This document shows, piece by piece, positions 8,344 through 15,704 of a stretch of 15,704 nucleotides of DNA. The stretch is from the NCBI GenBank assembly GCA_010015655.1, contig ML976843.1:1-15704 (forward strand), read 5' to 3'. Positions within the stretch are counted from its first letter, which is position 1, and the number at the start of each line of letters is the position of its first letter. Both the position numbers and the translations under genes were made by a program. Origin of the DNA: Bimuria novae-zelandiae CBS 107.79. Lineage: Eukaryota; Ascomycota; Dothideomycetes; Pleosporales; Didymosphaeriaceae. The notes beneath the pieces are model-generated. The model worked only from the letters and a program-made list of their open reading frames with translations. It made no database searches and was not told where the DNA came from.

Positions 8344-10044
8344 ATGCTGGCTAAAAGTCGTAAACGTAAGAGTACTTAGGTGTTTAAGGGGGGTAAGAAT
8401 CCACCCTAGGCAACGCGGGTAGCTAAAAAGTCGCGTATAATAAAGTTACCTCGTAAAAAAACTCTTAAAAAAGCAAAGGCTAGGGCACCTTTACAAAAGA
8501 TAGTAAATAAAGCTAATTATATAACTACTACTAAGGTAGCCAAGGTAGAGTAACTTAAAGATAAGGACGTTAAGGAGCAAGAGATATACCTAGAGGATAA
8601 CTTATTATTAGCCTAGCTAGGTTCTTTTATATAATAATTAGATAAGGAGCTTACTAAAGTAATTAATAAAACTTACGTAAGGTGTCGCTATAGAGCGTAC
8701 TATAATAATAAGATAGTTAACGGCGTAAAGGATAGTAATTATAAGTAACTGCTTAGTAGTCTAACAGCGGGCAAGGTTTAGAGATAGGCTAATAGCGTTG
8801 TTGTGGAGATAAGCACCTAGGAAAAAGTCTCTATTAAAAGCCTTACTATTATTATATATTTAAGTCGAACTTTAGTAAAGGATTATATAGTAAACGCTTT
8901 TAAACGCGCGGAGAGTTGCCTACGTTTTACTAACGTAAAAACTAGCGTGAAAGAGTTACTATAATTAGCGCCCCTAGGGGCCACTACGTGTATGGATTTT
9001 GACTTAGTGCTGCTGCCAGAGTTACCTTAGGTGCCTGCTTTAAGTCAGTCACGCGTAGGTGGCCCACAAGGCTCTTAGGTACGACTCACCGCTACTAATT
9101 GCTAACTCGCTAAGCTGCCAGACGTCATGGCGATTAACTAGATAGGCAATAGGCCAGCCATTTAAATACGGGACGCGTGGAGGTGCCAGGACACCATGTG
9201 CTCGAACTACGCCCATGTGTGCTACTTTTAGCGTACTGAATCGTTGCTGGTGCGATTCTCCGATTATATGCCCGTCGAGGGCAATATAGTCGCCATATGG
9301 GCCCGCGAGGTGTCGCTGCAAAGGTGTACAGTTGCAGAGCCGTTAGACAACGTTCGGTTAATGATAGCGAGATCTCGTGGGCAGGCTAGGCGACGGCGGA
9401 GGAGGAGCGACTCTGATAGCGAGCCTATAATAAAAGATATGCTTAAATTGCTAATCGCGTCTGTAGTAAGTTAATTAGCATAAAGTTAGCTATCTTAAAG
9501 ATTGCTTGCCTGGCAGCGAGAACCTAATCGCCTACTAGACGACCTACTAGTTTTAACGTAGGATCTATTAACTTATAGTAATGTAGAGGAGCTCTACTAT
9601 ATAACACTGCTTTTCCTGTAGTGGTGGCTCGACGAGGGTCCACACAAAGATCGCAGAGATGTGAGAAAGGTCTTTACTATAGTTAAGGATAATAGAATTA
9701 ATATTAATATACTTATAGATCCCTTAGAGGCTGGCATGCCGTATACCTTGTAGCAAGAGGTGTAGGAGCTGCCGCCGCCTCTACTACTTAAACTTTAAGT
9801 ATATGCCGTCTAATAGTAGCGTGGATTTAAAGGACTAACTCTAGAGCAAAAAGCTTAGTGCCTGGAGAACATAAAGAAGGAGAAAGAGCGTGTAGAGCGA
9901 GAAGAGCAAGAGGAGGACGAGGACAAGGAGAGCTTATTTATATAGTAAATGTAAGAAGTTACTAAAGCTTTTAGCCAGGTTACTAACGTTAATTTTGTAA
10001 TTACTTATACTTTACGCTCTAGTTATATTATTAATTACTCCTAA
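8344..10044 (+). pseudogene. RIP-killed accessory ORF of Element B, unknown family
   Basis: One phase can be followed from the ATG at 8344 to about 10044 (567 codons) with no indel. The frame is closed many times, but only by TAG and TAA; I saw no TGA. This is what RIP does to CAG, CAA and TGG codons. The N-terminus (first about 75 residues) is very rich in Lys and Arg. Around codons 278-296 there is a Cys-containing segment (C-x4-C-x6-C, with aromatic residues nearby), and at codons 338-352 an Arg/Ser/Asp-rich linker. From 9483 to about 9798 a second folded-looking part contains WLDEGPHKDRRDV. Near 9838-9945 the reading is a Glu/Lys-rich coiled-coil-like tail. The true end is uncertain. I cannot name the family; a DNA-binding accessory protein is a guess. 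Confidence 0.65.
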
Positions 10045-10309
10045 ATAGGGCGTATTGTAAGTACTTTTATTAGGGGATTTACGTTCTTTATTTTGCTAAT
10101 TTTAGCCTGTAAAAATTAATTTTAAGGAATTTGCTGCCTAAATATACGTATATTATATTAACTTATTAATAGAATTATGTAGAACTGCGACGTAAGCAAA
10201 TTAACGCTAGTAAATAATAAGTCTGCACGGGCTACTATCGTTAGGCTTAGTAATATTTACACTTAATAATAACGCGTTAATTACTTAAGTCTTCTATCTC
10301 CTATACACC
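10045..10309. other. AT-rich spacer between the two Element B genes
   Basis: This is the convergent 3' ends region, AT-rich and TpA-rich, with no separate inverted repeats that would mark the transposase gene as a nested Tc1/mariner insertion. AATAACGCG appears here (near 10267) and also at 11356, both on the plus strand, but without wider similarity. Confidence 0.4.
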
Positions 10310-11310
10310 TCACACCTGCTAGCCTGAGTAGCTGAAGTACTTTCTCGCCCGCTCGTCGTTATAGCAACCCTCCTGTACACCCAGCTCCAAGAAATACGAG
10401 AAATCCTGAAAGATAGGCGCTTTCTAGAAGTTCTTTTTTATCCATAACTTTAACGCTTTGAAGCTCTGCTCAATCGGATTCATATTAGGTGAGTACGGCG
10501 ACAGGTACTTGAGTACTACCCTAGCGTCCATACAGAGTTATTAAATTTTAGCTAATTAATAAATAAATACGTTATCTATTATAATTACTAAGCGTAGCCC
10601 TAGGTATGGCGTGTAATACGGTAGCACTTTACTAGCGAGGAACTTCTTTATTAACTCCGCCGTAATTGCTCCCTAATAGATAAGATAATCAAGATACCTA
10701 TTAACGTCTATAGCTAGTAATAAACTCTACCTCTCTAACCTCTACGCTAAGTACGATACCTAAACTAGCGTATTTACCTTTAACTAGGTATATTTTTAAT
10801 TACCTGTACGCTTGTTGCAAGCGCTCTTATTAATTACTATTACTATCTCTGCCTTATACGCTAGCTAGTAGCGAGCTCTAAACGCTCGACGGAGGACTGC
10901 GTTACACTTAGCTACTACTTTAGTTACCGCTTTTCGACTCCACCTTATGCTGGCAAGAGTCTCCTATATAGTCGTCTGTAAGGCTTTTACGTTGTACTCG
11001 TTATACAAGAAACTCTGCATCTTATCTAAGTAAGTATTTAGCTAGCCTAGCAGTAACTCTTTAAGCTTCTCGTAATAGTACTGCAACAATAACGGTGGCC
11101 TACCTTACTGTACGTAGCTCGGCGGGTAAGGTTGCCCCTAGTACTTTAGACTAAGTTAAATCCTCTTAATTATTGTCCTAGCCACTTTTATATCTTTCTA
11201 GATTTGGGTGTCGCTAACGTTATTATTTAATCGATTAATTACGGCCTGCAACACCGTCAGCGGTAACCTAGCTTTACTATAAGTCCCTATTAAGGACTTT
11301 TAGATTCTTA
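10310..11310 (-). pseudogene. Tc1/mariner-type DDE_3 transposase, RIP-inactivated
   Basis: On the minus strand a single phase reads through with many TAG/TAA stops. First comes a helix-turn-helix region rich in RLNNN and IKVARTIIKRI. Next come GRPPLL and a second helical DNA-binding part (KLKELLLG, ASIRWSRKAV). The catalytic core follows: INKSACNKRTG in place of the family's D-E-S-A-x-N-x-R-T-G, LPYYTPYLGLRLVIIDN carrying the second Asp, and SPYSPNMNPIEQSFKALK carrying the last acidic residue (Glu). The first catalytic Asp has become Asn through GAT/GAC-to-AAT, a G-to-A change of the RIP type. The last stretch, from about 10520 to 10310, is nearly free of damage. The stop is TAG at 10319-10321 or, if that was CAG, TGA at 10310-10312. 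The N-terminal boundary is uncertain. It would cut and insert Element B; here it is dead. Confidence 0.88.
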
Positions 11311-11352
11311 CAATATATTAAAAAGTTAATATTTAGCTAGTAAATCCGTGTT

Positions 11353-11435
11353 TTAAATAACGCGCAGGAATCGATTACTAATGCGCGGGGCAGGTCACAT
11401 GTGTAGCGGGATTTTACGAAACGACAATATGCGAA
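11353..11435 (-). repeat. Element B right terminal inverted repeat
   Basis: This is the inverted partner of 8172-8255. The perfect core runs 11397-11421 (ACATGTGTAGCGGGATTTTA and onward) and includes the palindrome TCACATGTGA/CACATGTG. The inner part is AT-shifted relative to the left arm (GTTATTTAAAA against GTCATTTGACC), as expected from RIP. Confidence 0.9.
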
Positions 11436-11552
11436 TGACCAGTCAGTATACCGCTCGAACCTCCCAAAGTAGCCTGCACTTGCCACTGTGTTGTTGTTTT
11501 CTTAGAAGTTTCATCAGGTACGTTTTGCTGGATGGCATAAATTTCATCCAAG

Positions 11553-13481
11553 ATGGAACCAAAGAATAAGGCTTTACGTCACTATTGTTCAAACATAATC
11601 CCTATCGATCATCAAGGGCACACTACTCGGCCGTTCTACACGAACATGTCACAACTCAAGGAACAGCTCGACCAATGCTTTCTCTGTACATACATCCAGA
11701 CTCATATGGACGTGGACGCACTCGAGCCAGGTCCCCTGCGCAACGTGGAACTCACTATCAGACTCAAAGAGCCGAATGACGCCAAGGCAGAAGTCAGATG
11801 GGCGCTTCTTGAATTATCGGTTCGTCAATCGGTTGCTGTAGGAAAGGTCACAAGTACCCATATATTCTCCATCACCACATGCATGTCCGAATGTAGGTAA
11901 TTATGCGACACCGAATGACGACAGTGTTGACTTTAAGGGTAGCAGCAATAAGCCGACAGGCCCCATGGGTCTCCTCAGCTTCTGTGAAAGATAAGATCAC
12001 GAAAATAAAACGGTGGTTAGAAAACTGCAAGTCAAATCATGGCAATCACTGTATGCCTAAGGCGAAGCGAATTCCACATCGACTGATTGACGGCGGGACG
12101 AGTGAACACCCTCCTCGACTCGTCCTCGGCCAACAGATTGCCATTCAAAATCAACAGTACACCACTCTTAGCCACTGCTGGGGTGCTAGTCTACCTATAC
12201 GTACGCTTTTATCAAATTTGCAGTTGTACAGCGATCAGATACCTCCTCAAACTATCCCGCGCACATTCGAAGATGCCATGCTCATTACCCGGGAACTAGG
12301 TGTTCGCTTTATCTGGATAGACGCCCTGTGCATTGTTCAAGACGATGCGAAGGAATGGGAGCAAGAAGCCGCAAAGATGAAAGATATCTATTCAGGAAGC
12401 ATTCTTAATATCGCAGCATGTGATTCGCCTGGGAGCGCGGGTGGTTGCTTCTCAATGAACCGCTCTCTTACCCAGACTTTCCACTTGCCTTTAGTGGAAG
12501 GTGTTCCTAAGCTTCTTGTACGACTGCAACCTGGAGACACTCGACAATTCACCAAGCAGACGATACTAAGCTCTCGTGGCTGGGTACTACAAGAACAACT
12601 TCTGTCCCACCGTATCATCTCCTGTATGAGCGACGAACTCCACTGGGAATGTAGCGAAGCATACGAAACAGAACTCGGTATTCAATTCAACAGTCATCCT
12701 TCCGACATACGAGGTGACCCAAGGATGTACCAATGTCCTACGAGTCTTCAACAACAGGATGGCATGTAGAGAAGCTAGGTGGTAAACTTCTCCGAACGGA
12801 ATTTTACCTACTGGAACGACCGCTTACCCACACTATCTGGGATTGCTGAGAATTACGAAAGCATCACTGGAGACATCTCAATCATAGGGCTTTGGCAACG
12901 CTCACTCATCCAGGATTTGTTGTGGATCAGAATGGGTCCGATCGCACCGAAGCCTGCCCGTGGGATTGGAGCAGCTGGTCTTCCATCGTGGTCGTGGATG
13001 TCGTGTCCTTCACGTATCAAGTTCAATATCTGGCAGCTTACCATGCGAGTTCGCCAGATCGATCGTTATGTCCGCGTGCAGGAGTACTGCAAGCTAATAG
13101 ACTTTTCAGTTACATGGGCTGGAATTTCTTTCGTTTCGGCCTTGAAATCAGCCCACATTGTTCTTTATGGTCCATCTGTCGAAGTTACTATTGACATAGA
13201 AGGAAAGCTAGAACAGTCCAACCCGCCCTCTTTCACAGTTAGGTATCTGAACGGAGTTGAATTGTGTACCGGGGCAATTTGATCGTGGGAATGTAACGCG
13301 GGGTGCATACTGTTGTCTCTGGTTGCGATCCAGGGTTCATAAGCAGACACATGCTCGACGAGAGATCTTCGTGATACTCCAAACCCGTTGTGGGTATGTG
13401 CATGAAAGGGTTGGCATAGGTTGTGTTTACGGAACCGCACTATTTGCAAAAGCGATATGGAAAACATTTTTAATAAAATGA
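11553..13481 (+). pseudogene. HET-domain protein gene (heterokaryon incompatibility family), disrupted
   Basis: Proposed exon 1 is 11553-11892, the intron 11893-11942 (GTAGGT, TTGAC, GGTAG; 50 nt), and exon 2 starts at 11943. Together they encode about 626 codons, a normal HET-protein length. The N-terminus has the CFLC pair (11675-11686) seen in this family. The HET domain runs YTTLSHCWG (near 12158), TFEDAMLITRELGVRFIWID with ALCIVQDD (12264-12345), KDIYSGSILNIAA, then SSRGWVLQEQLLSHRII (near 12570). Downstream, NFTYWNDRLPTLSGIA and LPSWSWMS are family hallmarks, and the C-terminal YVHERVGIG (near 13410) confirms the end. Lesions: TAG at 12767-12769 and 12776-12778, both where Trp is expected, and a +1 frameshift at about 13260-13284. 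HET proteins trigger incompatibility cell death in ascomycetes; this copy should not make a full protein. Confidence 0.87.
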
Positions 13482-13614
13482 ACATGACATTATTCTAACC
13501 CGAAAATGACATTAACGGCAGTGAGTGTCTTCAGGGATACTGTGTTGTACGTAGAGAAAATGCGTCTTACTAAAATCTGAAAACAAACGCATGGAAAAAA
13601 AGGTAAAAGTAGTG
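13482..13614. terminator. shared 3' intergenic region between convergent genes
   Basis: These 133 bp separate the stop of the HET gene from the stop of the kinase gene, which face each other. AATAAAA near 13474 overlaps the end of the HET gene and may serve as its polyadenylation signal. The region is AT-rich, as expected for fungal 3' ends. No hairpin terminator is expected or seen. Confidence 0.35.
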
Positions 13615-15042
13615 TCAGAAAGACTGCGTTCTCTTTATAGCCATCCCCTTGAGAGCATCACGCCTTTCCCTCCGTTCTTGAAGTTCTACTTGCTCCCTGT
13701 TTCTATCCAATTTCTCCTGTAGCTCTCTGCGTAACCTTTGTGGTTCACCGGTTTCAGTAAGCCACTCTTGACAGTCTGAGCACATCAACGGCTCGTCTGT
13801 AGTTTCAGAAAGCAAAGAGAACTGCGCGGCTACAGTTTTTGGCGGAAGACGGTACTGCTGGTCACGTCCTAACATTTGCCCTATGTACCACAACAATGAA
13901 CCACCAAGGCCGTGATTGCATGTGTATAGAACTTCATCTATCCGAGCTTCATATCGGAACCCTCCATCTTGTAAACTCTTTGCGAGTTTTTCATGGCGAT
14001 GTATAGCAAAAAAATATTTCGAACAAGATCGCCCCCAAAGAAAATACGTCTGCCATCTTATTTCGCTGTCCCAGAGAGGAGATAACCTCTGGGGCCGCAT
14101 ATCGCTCCATTTTGGGCGGGAAATCAGTCGAGGTTGTGCTTCGTTGATCGTACTGTGTATGTAAAGAAGCTCCAAAGTCGCATACTAGTATTTCCCCCTG
14201 GTGGAGTAGTACATTGCCAGGGTGTAGATCCCGATGGCGGAATCCTTCTCATGTAGCCGTGCAATGACTACAGTCAGACAACCAAGTGCACGACCAAGTG
14301 TCTTGACTTCATCCGCACTCCTGGTTTCTCTCTCGAATGCGAAGTCGCGAAGCTTGTTCTGGAGTGCTCTGCCTTCCGCAACGGGATGCATGATAAGGAA
14401 GAACCGCTTCATGCCAATTGTGTAGGCATCGATGATCTTGACTCTGTGCTTTGTCGGTTGCTCTTTCTCCAGTCGATTGTATATGTCGATCTCCCTCTCT
14501 AAATTTTGCTGCGCCACAGGTTTGTCGGAGGAATCAAACGTGCCTTTGTGGTGAAATTCTTTACGAGCAAATATGCTGTGCTCCATGTCCGGAATATGCA
14601 GCCTTTCGGCTGCTTTCACGACGTCGACTTTTCCATATGCACCCGCTCCTAGATCTCCTTCCCATGGTGTATACGGGACGTCTTCTTCAGTATCGTAATA
14701 TCGAATCCAACAACCTTCTGGTGGGGGTTTGGTGGTACCATCAGGATGGAATTCTCAGCCATCGTCATGAATCCAGAGACCACTACTGTAAAGGCGACAT
14801 CTTTCCTTTCGGAGATAGACAAAAGTATCCTTCTTGTCAGTATCCTTTATCTCAAGGGGCAGATTGCGTGTGTTAAATGCCATCCCTCCAAAATGCACCC
14901 ACTTAATATCCATGCGCTGAGTATTGCTAGAGTGATGCGGAAGGTGTGTACGTCATCAATGGTATTTCTGGGCGGTCAGACTTAGTGCCGACTTGTTAGT
15001 GTATGAGTAGTCTTTGACTTACGTGTGACGACTGACAATCAT
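13615..15042 (-). pseudogene. protein kinase-like gene with coiled-coil tail, disrupted
   Basis: Proposed exon 1 is 15042-15023, intron 15022-14927 (GTAAGT...CTCTAG, 96 nt), exon 2 14926-13615, about 443 residues. A complete kinase domain is readable: Gly-rich loop LGAGAYGKV (14652-14626), the ATP-binding Lys in FARKEF (about 14560), a Glu in the following helix (NLEREIDIY), HRDLHPGN (14236-14213), DFG (14179-14171), APE (14095-14087), then ADVFSLGAILFEIF. A charged helical tail rich in Arg, Glu and Gln ends the protein. Lesions: TGA at 14757-14755, one base missing near 14244-14247, and one extra base in a run of seven A at 14008-14014. The last two compensate, so only about 80 codons are out of frame. 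Homopolymer and indel sequencing errors are possible, but the TGA is independent. HRD, Lys and DFG are all kept, so the ancestor was probably catalytic. The intron choice is moderate in confidence. Confidence 0.8.
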
Positions 15043-15097
15043 GGAATGGTGATTAGGCCTGTGATGGTCGATAACAACAGTAACTTATATATGATAC

Positions 15098-15312
15098 TGT
15101 CACGGTTTATGGCTCTTACCCTCTGAGATGGATACTCCTACCCTCGCATGATTGCTACTCACTCTGTTGAGAGTACTATGCCTATCTGGGACTAGCGTTG
15201 TTTGTGCCCGCGCACCTATATCTTCAGTAGCTCCTAGATAGTACAACCTCAGTTCAATCCTACAATCTTTTCCACTGCGTACTGTCCGCTCAGCACTCTG
15301 CTTACCGCGACA
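15098..15312 (+). repeat. copia 5' LTR (215 bp)
   Basis: It starts TGTCACGG and ends CCGCGACA, an inverted 8-bp end pair with one mismatch (TGTCRCGG), and has the canonical TG...CA. The end is fixed by the primer-binding site that begins at the next base. The 5 bp before it (GATAC) should be half of a target duplication, but the other half lies outside the window. Confidence 0.8.
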
Positions 15313-15323
15313 GTTATGAGCCC
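15313..15323 (+). promoter_or_regulatory. primer-binding site, half-tRNA-iMet type
   Basis: GTTATGAGCCC directly follows the LTR and is complementary to the anticodon stem-loop of initiator methionine tRNA (GGGCTCATAAC). Priming from a cleaved half of this tRNA is known for copia, Ty5 and related fungal elements. It marks where minus-strand DNA synthesis starts. Confidence 0.75.
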
Positions 15324-15494
15324 GGCTTGCACCCTGGATTGTTCTCACCCACTGCTGTAACGTCACTCAACACACGAGCTGCACGTTGCTACACCGCGTT
15401 CTTCACGACGCAACTGTTCACCTGCGTATCCCTACGGCGCACATACTAGGATCTCTGCCTGGATCCATCGATACTGTCGACTATAGCCTCTGCA
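15324..15494 (+). other. copia leader between primer site and gag
   Basis: A 171-bp untranslated leader of normal composition, expected to hold packaging signals. Frames crossing it in other phases (15386-15622 plus, 15432-15614 minus) are incidental. Confidence 0.5.
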
Positions 15495-15704
15495 ATGGCT
15501 ACCGAGTCCGACCCCGCAGTGACACGTGTTACTGTCATCCTGAACACACCAGACGACTGGTTTACCTGGCTGTTCATTCGCCGAGATGTTGCCAACCGCC
15601 ACGGTCTCTGGCAATACATTAACCCTGACGTAGCGAAGGAAACTCTCCCTGAGCTACAGGAGCCTCTTGAGCCTCAACTCACTGATTACGAGCTTGAAGC
15701 TACT
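15495..15704 (+). CDS. gag: copia Gag, N-terminal 70 residues (partial)
   Basis: The frame opens at ATG 15495 and stays open to the window edge. After a short acidic start it reads DDWFTWLFIRRDVANRHGLW, followed by QYINPD and a Glu/Pro/Leu-rich stretch. This matches the copia Gag N-terminal pattern: an aromatic-containing 'WxxW' strand, a charged helix, then LW and a D/NP turn. Gag forms the virus-like particle that packages the element's RNA; in copia elements it is normally fused to protease, integrase, reverse transcriptase and RNase H. No stop or frameshift is seen in these 70 codons. The start is chosen as the first ATG after the leader in this phase. Confidence 0.82.
   Translation, partial: MATESDPAVTRVTVILNTPDDWFTWLFIRRDVANRHGLWQYINPDVAKETLPELQEPLEPQLTDYELEAT

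Larger units (their letters stand above)
8172..11435. mobile_element. Element B: two-gene TIR DNA transposon, RIP-inactivated (about 3.26 kb)
   Basis: The element is bounded by inverted repeats of about 84 bp (8172-8255 and 11353-11435). Inside are two convergent RIP-killed genes: an unknown protein on the plus strand (8344 to about 10044) and a Tc1/mariner-type DDE_3 transposase on the minus strand (11310 to 10310). CCAGT occurs directly outside both ends (8162-8166 and 11439-11443) and is a candidate 5-bp target duplication. That reading requires the outermost 3-5 bp of each arm to differ. The usual TA duplication of Tc1/mariner is not seen. The right end lies 117 bp before the start of the HET gene, so the element sits in that gene's presumed promoter. 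Confidence 0.8.
15098..15704 (+). mobile_element. Ty1/copia retrotransposon, 5' end only (leaves the window)
   Basis: LTR, primer-binding site and the start of a gag frame follow in the correct order and spacing. There is no sign of RIP. The element begins 55 bp upstream of the proposed start of the kinase gene and points away from it. The 3' half lies outside the window, so intactness cannot be judged. Confidence 0.85.

Noticed and set aside
9049..9321. Minus-strand 90-codon frame
   Set aside because: Antisense shadow of the RIP-killed plus-strand ORF, whose phase runs through here without indels.
10267..11364. AATAACGCG near both ends of the transposase gene as separate mariner ends
   Set aside because: Both copies are in the same orientation and similarity does not extend, so they are not inverted repeats.
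14451..14876. Plus-strand frame of 141 codons
   Set aside because: Antisense to the kinase N-terminal half, where the Gly-rich loop and catalytic Lys are readable on the minus strand.
1..15704. tRNA, rRNA, CRISPR array or bacterial operon
   Set aside because: No cloverleaf, rRNA core, spaced identical repeats or Shine-Dalgarno-led gene chains were seen; introns and RIP point to a fungal nucleus.

Overview
The window looks like nuclear DNA of a filamentous ascomycete (Pezizomycotina). The reasons are short GT-AG introns with CTAAC/CTGAC branch sites, a HET-domain gene, fungal Tc1/mariner-type (DDE_3) and Ty1/copia elements, and long AT-rich tracts with the signature of repeat-induced point mutation (RIP): C-to-T/G-to-A changes, excess TpA, and reading frames closed only by TAA and TAG. 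I cannot place the class or species. No RNA gene, CRISPR array or prokaryotic feature was found.

Layout. 1-384 is GC-balanced with a TATA box, cut off by an AT-rich relic at 385-780. 781-1300 is a normal-composition island with a diverged direct repeat. About 1368-5291 is a RIP-degraded element (A) with 91-bp terminal inverted repeats whose arms differ only by transitions. Its interior carries clusters of an 11-bp iterated motif and a later solo LTR (3938-4371) with a perfect 5-bp target duplication. 5292-8171 is an unmethylated-looking gene island. It holds an apparently intact three-exon gene for a small secreted 12-cysteine protein (5918-6435) and a decayed gene of unknown family (7265-7897, minus strand). 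8172-11435 is a second RIP-degraded element (B) with inverted repeats of about 84 bp. It contains two convergent RIP-killed genes: an unknown ORF on the plus strand and a DDE_3 transposase on the minus strand. 11553-13481 is a HET-domain gene with two TGG-to-TAG-type stops and one frameshift. It faces a protein kinase gene (15042-13615, minus strand) with a stop and two compensating frameshifts. At 15098 an apparently unmutated copia element begins (LTR, half-tRNA-iMet primer site, gag start) and leaves the window.

Reading of the whole. This is a transposon-rich accessory compartment. Elements A and B were inactivated by RIP, and the solo LTR and the copia copy look younger. The only protein gene between the elements that still reads cleanly is the cysteine-rich secreted protein, which is the typical setting of a fungal effector or antimicrobial-type gene. 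The HET/kinase pair resembles components of fungal allorecognition loci, but both genes are broken here.
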